From JACCWP01 sp963801045 (lineage in GTDB: Bacteria; Actinomycetota; Actinomycetes; Propionibacteriales; Nocardioidaceae): a DNA stretch of 64,000 bases. Shown here one piece after another: positions 42,038 to 52,298 of the stretch. The translations under genes were made by a program, and so were the position numbers. The stretch spans positions 1,240,001-1,304,000 of the forward strand of contig CAWDDC010000004.1 of the NCBI GenBank assembly GCA_963801045.1, written 5' to 3'. A model generated the notes under the pieces. It did not search any database. It worked only from the letters and a program-made list of their open reading frames with translations, and was not told the origin of the DNA. Within the stretch, counting starts at the first letter, position 1. Each line of letters begins with the position of its first letter.

Positions 42038-43959
42038 CGGGGACGGTGCGGCTGACGGTCGCGCAGGCGGTGGTGCGCTTCCTCGCCGCGCAGCACGTCG
42101 AGCGGGACGGGGCGACCAACCGGTTCTTCGCGGGCTGCTTCGGAATCTTCGGCCACGGCAACGTCGCCGGCATCGGGCAGGCGCTGCTCGAGGACCATGC
42201 GAACCGTGCGGACGCACCAGGGCTGCGCTACCTGCACGCGCGCAACGAGCAGGCCATGGTGCACGCCGCCGCCGGGTACGCCCGCCATCGCGACCGGCTG
42301 GCGACGTTCGCCTGCACCGCATCGGTCGGGCCGGGCTCGACCAACATGGTCACGGGAGCCGCGGCTGCCACCATCAACCGGCTGCCGGTGCTGCTGCTGC
42401 CCGGCGACGTCTTCGCGACCCGGGTGGCCAACCCGGTGCTCCAGGAGCTGGAGTCGGCTCAGAGCCTCGACGTCTCGGTCAACGACGTGTTCCGCCCGGT
42501 CTCGCGCTACTTCGACCGGGTCAACCGGCCCGAGCAGCTGCCGTCGGCGTTGCTGTCGGCGATGCGCGTGCTGACCGACCCGGTCGACACCGGAGCCGTC
42601 ACGCTGTCGCTGCCGCAGGACGTGCAGGCCGAGGCCGCCGACTGGCCGACGGTGCTGTTCGACGATCGGATCTGGCACGTGCCGCGCCCGGTGCCGGAGC
42701 CCGCCGCGCTCGACCACGCGCTGTCGGTCATCCGTTCCGCGCGACGACCGCTCGTGGTCGCCGGCGGGGGAGTGATCTACTCCGGTGCGACCGAGGCGTT
42801 GCAGGAGCTCGTGGAGGCAACCGGCATGCCGGTGGCGGAGTCCCAGGCAGGCAAGGGATCCCTGCGCTTCGACCACCCCCGGTCTGTCGGCGCAGTCGGA
42901 GCAACCGGCACCACCGCGGCCAACGAGCTGGCCGAGCAGGCCGATGTCGTCATCGGGATCGGCACCCGCTACAGCGACTTCACCACGGCGTCGCGCAGCG
43001 TATTTGCCGCCGATGCACGCTTCGTCAACCTCAACGTCGCCTCCTTCGACGCGCACAAGCTGTCGGCCGTCCCGCTGGTCGCCGACGCCCGCGAGGGCAT
43101 CCGCGCCCTGCAGGCCGGGCTGTCCGGCTGGGAGGTCCACCCCGACCAGCGCGAGCGGGCCACGACGCTGGCCCGGGAGTGGGACGCAACCGTCGATGCG
43201 GCCTACCGGCTGGGCAACCAGCCGCTGCCGGCGCAGTCCGAGGTGATCGGCGTCGTCAACGAGGTGACCGGGCCGCGCGACGTGGTCGTCTGCGCGGCGG
43301 GCTCGATGCCCGGCGACCTGCACAAGCTGTGGCGCACCCGGGACCCCAAGGGCTACCACGTCGAGTACGGCTACTCGTGCATGGGATACGAGATCGCGGG
43401 TGGGCTGGGCGTCAAGCTGGCGGCGCTCGACCTGGCCGATCTCGGTCAGGCCGACCGTGAGGTCGTGGTCATGGTCGGCGACGGCTCGTACCTGATGATG
43501 GCGACGGAGCTGGTCACCGCGGTGGCCGAAGGGGTCAAGCTGGTGGTGGTGCTGGTGCAGAACCACGGCTACGCATCCATCGGCGCGCTGTCCGAGCAGC
43601 TCGGCTCGCAACGCTTCGGCACCCGCTACCGCTACCGCACGGACACCGGGCTCGACGGTGACCTGCTGCCGGTCGACCTCGCCGCCAACGCGGCCAGCCT
43701 GGGCGCGGACGTGATGTCCGTGCACGGCGTCGACGAGCTGCGCACCGCCCTGGTCAAGGCCCGCGAGTCGACCCGCACGACCGTCGTCCACGTCGAGACC
43801 GACCCGCTGGTGCCCGCGCCCGACAGCCCCGCCTGGTGGGACGTCCCGGTGGCCGAGGTGTCCGCGCTGGAGTCGACCAGGCAGGCGCGCGAGACGTACG
43901 AGCAGCACAAGGCCGGCCAGCGGCACCACCTGCGACCAGCACCACCCGAGGAGAGCTGA
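42034..43959 (+). CDS. iolD: 3D-(3,5/4)-trihydroxycyclohexane-1,2-dione hydrolase
   Basis: A 641-residue thiamine-diphosphate enzyme that opens the ring of the IolE product. ACTASVGPGSTNMVTGAAAAT and the active-site Glu region RYLHARNEQAMVHAAAGYA are near the N-terminus. The TPP/Mg motif VVVMVGDGSYLMM...VLVQNHGYASIGALS is at about 484-525. The length matches the family (about 640). ATG 42034 overlaps iolB (ATGA). The C-terminus ends with a charged stretch (QARETYEQHKAGQRHH). Confidence 0.95.
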   Translation: MTGTVRLTVAQAVVRFLAAQHVERDGATNRFFAGCFGIFGHGNVAGIGQALLEDHANRADAPGLRYLHARNEQAMVHAAAGYARHRDRLATFACTASVGPGSTNMVTGAAAATINRLPVLLLPGDVFATRVANPVLQELESAQSLDVSVNDVFRPVSRYFDRVNRPEQLPSALLSAMRVLTDPVDTGAVTLSLPQDVQAEAADWPTVLFDDRIWHVPRPVPEPAALDHALSVIRSARRPLVVAGGGVIYSGATEALQELVEATGMPVAESQAGKGSLRFDHPRSVGAVGATGTTAANELAEQADVVIGIGTRYSDFTTASRSVFAADARFVNLNVASFDAHKLSAVPLVADAREGIRALQAGLSGWEVHPDQRERATTLAREWDATVDAAYRLGNQPLPAQSEVIGVVNEVTGPRDVVVCAAGSMPGDLHKLWRTRDPKGYHVEYGYSCMGYEIAGGLGVKLAALDLADLGQADREVVVMVGDGSYLMMATELVTAVAEGVKLVVVLVQNHGYASIGALSEQLGSQRFGTRYRYRTDTGLDGDLLPVDLAANAASLGADVMSVHGVDELRTALVKARESTRTTVVHVETDPLVPAPDSPAWWDVPVAEVSALESTRQARETYEQHKAGQRHHLRPAPPEES

Positions 43960-43961
43960 CG

Positions 43962-45464
<1,503 letters not shown>

Positions 45465-45519
45465 AGCACACAGGGAGACGGTGCCCGCCTACCTGGCGGC
45501 CGTACGAAAGGAACACCAG

Positions 45520-46506
45520 ATGTCTATCAAGCGGGCACTGCTGGCGGCCGTCGCCGTTGGCGCACTCGTGCTCACCGGGTGCAGCACCAGTGACGACGGC
45601 GGAGGCGACTCCGACAGCGGGGGAGGCGGCAGCGACGTCAGCGCCGGCGACCTGCGCATCGACGTCATCACCCACGCCGCACCAGGCGACTCGTTCTGGG
45701 ACGTCGTCAAGTCCGGTGCCGAGCAGTCCGGAGAGGACCTCGGCGTCGACCTGCGCTACGCCAGCGACCCCGACCCGGGCGCGCAGAGCACGCTGATCGA
45801 CAACGCGGTCGCCGACGAGACCGACGGCCTCGTCATCTCGATGGCCAGCCCCGAGGGTCTGCAGGCGTCCATCGAGGCCGCGGTGCAGGCGGGCGTCCCG
45901 GTCATCACGATCAACTCGGGCATCGACTTCTGGGAGGAGTTCGGGGCGATCACGCACGTCGGCCAGAGCGAGACGATCGCGGGCGAGACCGCGGGGGAGC
46001 AGCTCAACGAGGCCGGTGTGAGCAACGTCGTCTGCATCATTCAGGAGCCGGGCAACGTCGCGCTGGAGGAGCGTTGCGCGGGTGCCAAGTCGACCTTTGA
46101 CGGGACGATGGAGAACCTGCAGACCGACAACACCGACCTGTCCGGGTCGCAGGCCACGATCGAGGCCAAGCTCGGTGGCGACGACACCATCGATGGGCTC
46201 CTGAGCCTCGGTGGCGACATGTCCGGTGCCGCCGTCCGTGCGGTCGAGGCAGTCGGGAGCGACATCACGATCGGCACGTTCGACGTGAACGCCGACGTCG
46301 CGCAGAACGTGCTGGACGGAAAGCTGCTGTTCGCCATCGACCAGCAGCCCTACGTCCAGGGCTACCTGGGCGTCACGGGCGTCTACCTCAAGCTGATCAA
46401 CGGCAACGACATCGGTGGCGGCGAGCCGGTCTACTCCGGCCCGGCGGTCATCACGCAGGAGAACGCCGAAGAGGTCCTGGAGTACGCGGAGAACGGCACC
46501 CGCTGA
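45520..46506 (+). CDS. Sugar/inositol ABC transporter substrate-binding lipoprotein
   Basis: A 328-residue periplasmic-binding-protein-like (Peripla_BP_4) lipoprotein. The lipobox LVLTGC has the modified Cys at 21, followed by a Gly/Ser/Asp-rich linker. The core reads IDVITHAAPGDSFWDVVKSGAEQSGEDLGVDLRY, and TDGLVISMASPEGL and FAIDQQPYVQGYLGV are family features. Start ATG 45520 has AAAGGA upstream. It lies 55 nt after iolA; a strong hairpin separates it from the permease. Myo-inositol is the likely ligand from context. Confidence 0.9.
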   Translation: MSIKRALLAAVAVGALVLTGCSTSDDGGGDSDSGGGGSDVSAGDLRIDVITHAAPGDSFWDVVKSGAEQSGEDLGVDLRYASDPDPGAQSTLIDNAVADETDGLVISMASPEGLQASIEAAVQAGVPVITINSGIDFWEEFGAITHVGQSETIAGETAGEQLNEAGVSNVVCIIQEPGNVALEERCAGAKSTFDGTMENLQTDNTDLSGSQATIEAKLGGDDTIDGLLSLGGDMSGAAVRAVEAVGSDITIGTFDVNADVAQNVLDGKLLFAIDQQPYVQGYLGVTGVYLKLINGNDIGGGEPVYSGPAVITQENAEEVLEYAENGTR

Positions 46507-46512
46507 CCCGGC

Positions 46513-46553
46513 GGTCCGGCTGTCCCGCCATGACAAGTCGGGGCAGCCGGACC
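46513..46553. terminator. 15-bp hairpin between substrate-binding protein and permease genes
   Basis: GGTCCGGCTGTCCCG (46513-46527) pairs with CGGGGCAGCCGGACC (46539-46553), with one G-U pair and an 11-nt loop. There is no U-tract. It probably protects the upstream message or lowers read-through so that the binding protein exceeds the permease. Confidence 0.65.
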
Positions 46554-46587
46554 ACCCGGCGGGAGCCGCACCACACGAGGAGTTGCC

Positions 46588-47664
46588 ATGAGCACAACCG
46601 CACCTGAAGCACCGCCCGAGCGAAGCGGCGCGCCGCCCGACGAGCGGCTGTCCGGATCGCACGGCGTCTCCCGGATCCTGCGCCGACCAGAGACGGGCGC
46701 CGCGGTCGGCGCCCTCGCCGTCTTCTTGTTCTTCGCCCTGACGACCGACACCTTCGCCAAGGCGTCGGGCGCCAGCACCTGGATCTTCACGGCGTCGACC
46801 GTCGGGATCATGGCGGTGGCCGTCGCCGTGCTGATGATCGGCGGCGAGTTCGACCTGTCCGCGGGCGCGATGTGGGGGACGACGGGCCTGACCACCGGCA
46901 TCCTGATGACCGAGTACGACCTCAACGTCTGGCTGGCCGTCCTCGCGTCGTTCCTGGTGGCGCTCGTCATCGGGGTACTCAACGGCGTGCTGGTGATGCG
47001 GACAGGACTACCGAGCTTCATCGTCACGCTGGGCACGTTCTTCGTCCTGCAGGGCGTCAACCTCGCCGTCACCAAGCTGATCATCAATCAGGTCTCGGTG
47101 ACCGGGATGCAGGACGCCGGCGGCTTCACGTCCGGCCAGCAGATCTTCGGATCGTTCGTGAAGATTCCCATCGGCGGGACCGATCTCACGCTCTACGCGG
47201 CGACCTTCTGGTGGGTGGGCGTGACCGCGGTGGCCACGTGGGTGTTGTTGCGGACCCGGGCCGGCAACTGGATCTTCGCGGTGGGTGGGGCACAGACCAG
47301 CGCACGCCAGGTCGGTGTCCCGGTCTTCGCCACCAAGGTGGGCCTGTTCGTCACCACGGCGCTGTCCGGCTGGCTGGTGGGGATGCTCATCCTCTTCAAG
47401 GACACGACGATCCAGAGCATCACCGGCGTGGGGCAGGAGTTCATCTTCATCATCTGCGCCGTCGTCGGCGGGTGCCTGCTGACCGGTGGCTACGGGTCGG
47501 CCGTCGGAGCAGCGCTCGGTGCGCTCATCTACGGCATGGTGCGGCAGGGCATCGTCTACGAGGGATGGGAGGCGGACTGGACGTACGCCTTCCTCGGCGT
47601 GATGCTGCTCGGCGCCGTGGTGGTCAACAACTGGGTCCGACGGCGAGCGGAGGCCGTGCGATGA
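46588..47664 (+). CDS. Sugar/inositol ABC transporter permease (RbsC family)
   Basis: A 358-residue BPD_transp_2-type permease with about ten hydrophobic helices from residue 36 onward. Family stretches include VLMIGGEFDLSAGAMWG, GVLVMRTGLPSFIVTLGTFFVLQGVNL, RAGNWIFAVGGAQTSARQVGVPV and GCLLTGGYGSAVGAALGALIYGMVRQGI. The N-terminal 30 residues are hydrophilic. ATG 46588 has GAGGAG upstream. The stop overlaps the ATPase start by 4 nt. Unlike bacterial RbsC pairs it works with a single-domain ATPase here. Confidence 0.92.
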   Translation: MSTTAPEAPPERSGAPPDERLSGSHGVSRILRRPETGAAVGALAVFLFFALTTDTFAKASGASTWIFTASTVGIMAVAVAVLMIGGEFDLSAGAMWGTTGLTTGILMTEYDLNVWLAVLASFLVALVIGVLNGVLVMRTGLPSFIVTLGTFFVLQGVNLAVTKLIINQVSVTGMQDAGGFTSGQQIFGSFVKIPIGGTDLTLYAATFWWVGVTAVATWVLLRTRAGNWIFAVGGAQTSARQVGVPVFATKVGLFVTTALSGWLVGMLILFKDTTIQSITGVGQEFIFIICAVVGGCLLTGGYGSAVGAALGALIYGMVRQGIVYEGWEADWTYAFLGVMLLGAVVVNNWVRRRAEAVR

Positions 47665-48629
47665 GCAGCGACGCGAGGAACACCGACGCCGAGGGCAGCG
47701 ACAACGCTGCCGACATCCCCACGCCCGAGGGCGACATCGGTGGGGGTGCCGTCGAGGCAACCGGCACGCCGAGCGCGGACGCGCCGCCGCTGCCAGAGGT
47801 GGGCACGGCCATCATCGAGGTGCGCGACATCGGCAAGTCGTACGGCAGCGTCATCGCGCTGCGTGACGTCACGACTCAGGTCCGGGCCGGCGAGGTCACC
47901 TGCGTCCTGGGGGACAACGGTGCAGGCAAGTCCACCTTCATCAAGATCCTGGCCGGCGCACACGAGCACACGTCCGGGGACTTCGTGGTCGACGGCATCA
48001 GCCGTCAGTTCTCGTCCCCGCGCGCCGCGCTGGCGCTGGGGATCGCCACGGTCTACCAGGACCTCGCGGTCGTGCCGCTGATGCCGGTGTGGCGCAACTT
48101 CTTCCTCGGCTCCGAGGTGACCAAGGGCGTCGGCCCGCTCCGCCGGCTGGACATCGCAACGATGAAGAAGACGACCAAGACCGAGCTGGCGGCGATGGGC
48201 ATCGACCTGCGCGACGTCGACCAGCCCATCGGTACGCTGTCGGGGGGTGAGCGCCAGTGTGTGGCGATCGCCCGCGCCGTGTACTTCGGGGCCCGGGTGC
48301 TCATCCTCGACGAGCCGACCGCTGCTCTGGGCGTGCGTCAGTCCGGCGTGGTGCTGAAGTACATCGCCAAGGCCCGTGACCGCGGCCTCGGCGTCGTGTT
48401 CATCACCCACAACCCGCACCATGCCTATCCGGTGGGCGACCGCTTCATGCTGCTGCGGCGCGGCCGGAGCATGGGCGACTTCCCCAAGGCGGAGCTGACG
48501 CTCGACGAGCTGGTGTCGATGATGGCCGGGGGCACCGAGCTCGAGGCGCTGAGCCACGAGCTCAGCCGCAGCCTCGGTGAGGACTCGACGGTCGCCAAGG
48601 AGATGGCTGCAGAGGTCCGTACGAAGTGA
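47661..48629 (+). CDS. ABC transporter ATP-binding protein, single nucleotide-binding domain, acidic N-terminal extension
   Basis: A 322-residue ATPase. Walker A GDNGAGKST is at 84-92, the signature LSGGERQCVAIARA follows in the middle, Walker B VLILDEPTAALG and the switch His in VFITHNPHH. About 48 acidic, low-complexity residues precede the domain. Carbohydrate importers of this class (RbsA/MglA) usually carry two ATPase domains in about 500 residues; this one has one and would dimerise. Start ATG 47661 overlaps the permease; the stop overlaps the first dehydrogenase. Confidence 0.92.
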   Translation: MSSDARNTDAEGSDNAADIPTPEGDIGGGAVEATGTPSADAPPLPEVGTAIIEVRDIGKSYGSVIALRDVTTQVRAGEVTCVLGDNGAGKSTFIKILAGAHEHTSGDFVVDGISRQFSSPRAALALGIATVYQDLAVVPLMPVWRNFFLGSEVTKGVGPLRRLDIATMKKTTKTELAAMGIDLRDVDQPIGTLSGGERQCVAIARAVYFGARVLILDEPTAALGVRQSGVVLKYIAKARDRGLGVVFITHNPHHAYPVGDRFMLLRRGRSMGDFPKAELTLDELVSMMAGGTELEALSHELSRSLGEDSTVAKEMAAEVRTK

Positions 48630-49792
48630 GTGATCCCCGACCGACCCTGGGCGTCGGTGTCGTCGGCTTCGGGTGGATGGGTCAGGTGCACAGCCGTGCC
48701 TACGCGCGGCTGCTGCACCACTACCCGGACGCTCCGCTGCTGCCGCGGCTGGTGGCCGTCGCCGACACCGATCCCACCAGGCGCGCACAGGCGACGGCGG
48801 CCTACGGCTTCGCCCAGGCGGTCGAGGACTGGAAGGCACTGATCGCGCTCGACGACGTCGCCGTGGTGAGCGTGGCCGGGCCGAACTTCGTGCACCGCGA
48901 TGTCGCGGTGGCCGCGGCCCAGGCCGGCAAGCACGTGTGGGTGGAGAAGCCGGTCGGCCGGCACCTGGCGGACACGACCGACGTGGCAGAGGCGGTCCGG
49001 ACCGCCGGGGTGCGCTCGGCGGTGGGCTTCAACTACCGCAACGCGCCGGCCGTCGTGAGGGCCCGCGAGCTGGTGGCGGAGGGCCGGCTCGGACGGGTGG
49101 AGACGGTCTCGGTGCGGCTGTTCAGCGACTACGCCGCCCACCCCGACGGCGCGCTGTCGTGGCGGTTCGACCCCACGTTTGCCGGCACCGGTGTGATCGG
49201 CGACCTGGCGACGCACGGGCTCGACCTCGTCCGGCACGTGCTCGGCGACGACATCAGCGAGCTGGTGGCCGACCACGCCACGTTCATCACCGAGCGGCCG
49301 GAGCCGGCCGCGGGCGCCGTGTCGCACTACGCCACCGCTGCCGGCGGGCGCACCGGCCCGGTCGGCAACGAGGACCACGTGTCCGCGTTGCTGCGCTTCG
49401 CCGGTGGCGCCCGCGGAGTCCTCGAGTCGTCGCGGGTCGCGGTGGGGGAGCAGTGCACCTACGGCATCGAGGTGCACGGTGACCGCGGCGCGCTCGCGTG
49501 GGACTTCCGCCGGATGGGCGAGCTCCGGGTCGCGCTCGACGAGGGCTACACCGACGCGGCCTGGCGGCTGGTCCGGGTTGCGCCCGGAACGGGTGAGCTG
49601 GCGGCGTTCCAGCCGGGGGCGGGTATCGCGATGGGATATGACGACCTGAAAGTGGTCGAGGCGGAGCGGCTGGTCCGCTCGATCGCCGAGGACCGGCCGC
49701 TCGGTGCCACCGTCGAGGACGCGCTGGTCACCGCCCGCGCGGCCGACGCGCTGGTCCGCTCCGCCGCCGAGCGCCGGTGGGTCGCACCGTGA
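48626..49792 (+). CDS. Gfo/Idh/MocA oxidoreductase, inositol operon, first copy
   Basis: A 388-residue NAD(P)-dependent dehydrogenase. The Rossmann start GVGVVGFGWMGQVHSRAYARLL, EKP triad in HVWVEKPVGRHLADT, and GDLATHGLDLVRHVLGDDI (catalytic His) are clear. An insertion around ERPEPAAGAVSHYATAAGGRTGPVGNEDH suits the group near iol loci that handles scyllo-inositol or related polyols. GTG 48626 overlaps the ATPase stop as GTGA. Substrate assignment is by context only. Confidence 0.85.
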   Translation: MSDPRPTLGVGVVGFGWMGQVHSRAYARLLHHYPDAPLLPRLVAVADTDPTRRAQATAAYGFAQAVEDWKALIALDDVAVVSVAGPNFVHRDVAVAAAQAGKHVWVEKPVGRHLADTTDVAEAVRTAGVRSAVGFNYRNAPAVVRARELVAEGRLGRVETVSVRLFSDYAAHPDGALSWRFDPTFAGTGVIGDLATHGLDLVRHVLGDDISELVADHATFITERPEPAAGAVSHYATAAGGRTGPVGNEDHVSALLRFAGGARGVLESSRVAVGEQCTYGIEVHGDRGALAWDFRRMGELRVALDEGYTDAAWRLVRVAPGTGELAAFQPGAGIAMGYDDLKVVEAERLVRSIAEDRPLGATVEDALVTARAADALVRSAAERRWVAP

Positions 49793-50802
49793 CGGGCGAA
49801 GCGCTGCGGGTCGGGGTGGTGGGTGTCGGGGCGATGGGCGCCAGCCACGTACGCACGCTGGCCACCTGGGTGCCGGCCGCACGGTTGTGCGCCGTCCACG
49901 ATGCCGACAGCGCGCGGGCCGACCACGTCGCCGGAGCTGCCGGCGCGGTCGCGATCGGCTCCGCCGAGGAGCTGATCGGCTCCGCCGACGTCGACGCGGT
50001 GGTGATCGCCTCGCCCGACCCGCTGCACGCCGAGCAGGTGCTCGCCTGCATCGACGCGGGCAAGCCGGTGCTGTGCGAGAAGCCGCTGGCGTCCGACGTC
50101 GCGCACTCGCGGCGGGTCGTCGACGCCGAGGCCGCGTACACCGAACGGACCGGACGACGGCTCGTGCAGGTCGGCTTCATGCGCCGTTACGACCCCGCGT
50201 TCGTCGCGCTGCGGGCGCACGTGGCGGCGGGGGCGATCGGCACCCCGCGGATCGTGCACTGCGTGCACCGCAACGCGGCCGCCCACCCCACCGCGAGCAC
50301 CGAGGGCATCGTGGTCAACTCGATGATCCACGAGCTCGACCACGTGCCGTGGCTGCTCGACGACCCGATCACCGCGATCACCGTGCGGGTCGCGCGGGAC
50401 ACGTCGGACGGGTCGCTCGGCGACCCGCAGGTGGCGCTGCTCGAGCTGGCCAGCGGAGCCCTCGCGACGGTCGAGGTCTTCGTCAACGCGCGCTACGGCT
50501 ACGACGTGCAGTGCGAGGTCGTCGGCGACGCGGGTACCGCATCACTGACCCCGCCGTACGGGCTCGGCGTGCGCAGCCCCACCTCGGCGTCGGGTGGCGT
50601 CTCCGGGGTGCAGGTGTCCAGCGACTTCGTGCACCGGTTCGTCGATGCCTACCGGCTCGAGCTCGCCGACTGGGTCTCGGCCGCCCTGCGGGGCGCGGTG
50701 GACGGGCCGGGCGCACGCGAGGGGCACCGGGCCAACGTGGTCGCGGCCGCGGGCATCGAGTCGCTGCGTTCGGGCAGGCGGGTCGACGTCGCCACGGACT
50801 GA
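49789..50802 (+). CDS. iolG: Inositol 2-dehydrogenase (Gfo/Idh/MocA)
   Basis: A 337-residue NAD-dependent enzyme that oxidises myo-inositol to scyllo-inosose, the entry step. LRVGVVGVGAMGASHVRTLA, KPVLCEKPLASD and especially VGFMRRYDPAFVALRAHVAAG with NSMIHELDHVPWLLDD (catalytic Asp/His) match IolG better than its neighbour does. GTG 49789 forms GTGA with the previous stop; GTG 49777 would be longer by four codons. It is the last gene of the inositol operon. Confidence 0.88.
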   Translation: MTGEALRVGVVGVGAMGASHVRTLATWVPAARLCAVHDADSARADHVAGAAGAVAIGSAEELIGSADVDAVVIASPDPLHAEQVLACIDAGKPVLCEKPLASDVAHSRRVVDAEAAYTERTGRRLVQVGFMRRYDPAFVALRAHVAAGAIGTPRIVHCVHRNAAAHPTASTEGIVVNSMIHELDHVPWLLDDPITAITVRVARDTSDGSLGDPQVALLELASGALATVEVFVNARYGYDVQCEVVGDAGTASLTPPYGLGVRSPTSASGGVSGVQVSSDFVHRFVDAYRLELADWVSAALRGAVDGPGAREGHRANVVAAAGIESLRSGRRVDVATD

Positions 50803-50822
50803 CCAGCGCCGATACTGCTGAG

Positions 50823-51209
50823 GTGAGCGACCAGGGCGTGAGCACCCGCGGTGCGTTCGCCCGGTTCCTCGCCGTCGGCGTGCTGAGCGTCGGCGTCGAC
50901 ACCGGCGCGCTGGTGGTGCTGCATGAGCTGGTCGGGCTCCCGCTCGCGCTCGCGACCTCGCTCGCGTTCGCCCTCACGCTCGCGGTCAACTTCAGCCTGA
51001 ACATGGGCTTCGTCTTCGGCGTGACCGGACGCCTGGCCGGGCGCCTGGTCCGCTACGGGGCGCTGGTCGTCGTCAACTACGTGCTCACGCTGCTGCTGGT
51101 GCTCGGCATCGCCGCGGCCGGCGTCAACTACGTGCTTGCCAAGCTGATCGCCGTCGCGTGCTGCGCACTGGTCAACTTCGTCGCCTACCGGTACTGGGTC
51201 TTCACCTGA
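50823..51209 (+). CDS. GtrA-family membrane protein
   Basis: A 128-residue protein with four membrane helices, of the GtrA/DPMS flippase-like family that helps move polyprenyl-linked sugars. FARFLAVGVLSVGVDTGALVVLHEL opens it, TSLAFALTLAVNFSLNMGFVF carries the conserved Asn, and LVNFVAYRYWVF closes it. GTG 50823 follows a GATACT-like box. It is 20 nt after iolG and followed by a terminator-like hairpin. Together with the next GT2 gene it suggests lipid-linked sugar work. Confidence 0.85.
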   Translation: MSDQGVSTRGAFARFLAVGVLSVGVDTGALVVLHELVGLPLALATSLAFALTLAVNFSLNMGFVFGVTGRLAGRLVRYGALVVVNYVLTLLLVLGIAAAGVNYVLAKLIAVACCALVNFVAYRYWVFT

Positions 51210-51225
51210 CGCCCGGTTCCGGGCG
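51210..51225. terminator. Terminator-like hairpin after the GtrA gene
   Basis: CGCCCGG (51210-51216) pairs with CCGGGCG (51219-51225), followed by CTTTGTC. It starts at the base after the GtrA stop and should end the inositol/GtrA transcript. Confidence 0.55.
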
Positions 51226-51334
51226 CTTTGTCATCCCTCGTCCGTTCGGTGGACGCCTCGCGACGATCAGCCATTCCTGGCACGCGATTGGCCGCCGTTG
51301 GCGCCACGACACGTCCGGTGGGTACCTCCGCTCC

Positions 51335-51351
51335 TAGCGTTCTCGTACGAG
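51335..51351 (+). promoter_or_regulatory. Candidate promoter and palindrome before the glycosyltransferase gene
   Basis: TAGCGT (51335-51340) is a possible -10. The palindrome CTCGTACGAG (51342-51351) covers the likely start site and could be an operator. The ribosome-binding site GAGGAGGGG follows at once. Confidence 0.35.
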
Positions 51352-51365
51352 CGAGGAGGGGTCGC

Positions 51366-52298
51366 GTGTACGACGGCCTGACGGTGGCAGTGGTCGTGCC
51401 CGCCCACAACGAGGAACGACTCGTGGGGCGGGTGGTCGAGACGATGCCTGAACTCGTCGACCACATCATCGTCGTCGACGACGCCAGCCAGGACACGACC
51501 GGCGAGGCGGCGAAGGCGGTCGGCGACGCCCGTACCGAGGTCATCACGCTGCTGGAGAACCAAGGGGTCGGCGGCGCGATCCTCGCGGGCCACGAGCGGG
51601 CGCTCGCGCTCGGCTGCGACGTCAGCGTGGTCATGGCCGGTGACGCGCAGATGGATCCCGAGCACCTGCCGGCGCTGCTCGACCCCATCGCGAGCGGCGA
51701 GGCGCAGTTCACCAAGGCGAACCGCTTCCACGGACCCGGATCCTTCGAGGGCATGCCCCGCGCACGGGTCGTCGGCAACATCGTGTTCTCGTTCCTGACC
51801 AAGGCCGCCTCGGGCTACTGGAACCTCTTCGACCCGCAGAACGGGTACACCGCCATCAGCGCCAAGGCGCTGGAGCGGCTCCCCCTACGCCGGATCGCCC
51901 GCCGCTACGAGTTCGAGAACGACCTGCTGATCAACCTCAACATCCTGCGGGTCCCCGCCCGGGACGTGCCGGTGCCGGCGCTGTACGGCGAGGAGATCTC
52001 CGGCATCCGGATGGGCTCCGCCGTGCCCCGGATCCTGCACCAGCTCTACCGCGGCTTCTGGCAGCGGATCTGGTGGAAGTACGTCCTGCAGTCGTTCTCG
52101 GCGGTCGCGCTGATGCTGTTCGCTGGGCTGGCCCTGGTCGCGTTCGGAAGTGCGGTCGCCGTCTTCGTTGCGGTCAACACCGTCGGTCCCGCCACCGCCA
52201 GCGCGGGAACCGTGGTGCTCAGCGTGGCGCCCCTCATGAGCGGGCTGCACATGTTGCTGTTCGCGATGATGTTGGACATCCAGGAGTCCAACCGATGA
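51366..52298 (+). CDS. DPM1-like family 2 glycosyltransferase with C-terminal membrane helices
   Basis: A 310-residue GT2 enzyme resembling dolichol-/polyprenyl-phosphate sugar synthases. VAVVVPAHNEERLVGRVVETMP and HIIVVDDASQDTTGEAA bind the nucleotide sugar, VVMAGDAQMDPEHLPALL is the DxD-type site (GDAQMD), and two C-terminal helices (about 240-305) anchor it. Start GTG 51366 is chosen for the GAGGAGGGG ribosome-binding site; the frame stays open upstream through non-conserved sequence. It leads a four-nt-overlap operon with the DUF2142 gene. Confidence 0.88.
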   Translation: MYDGLTVAVVVPAHNEERLVGRVVETMPELVDHIIVVDDASQDTTGEAAKAVGDARTEVITLLENQGVGGAILAGHERALALGCDVSVVMAGDAQMDPEHLPALLDPIASGEAQFTKANRFHGPGSFEGMPRARVVGNIVFSFLTKAASGYWNLFDPQNGYTAISAKALERLPLRRIARRYEFENDLLINLNILRVPARDVPVPALYGEEISGIRMGSAVPRILHQLYRGFWQRIWWKYVLQSFSAVALMLFAGLALVAFGSAVAVFVAVNTVGPATASAGTVVLSVAPLMSGLHMLLFAMMLDIQESNR

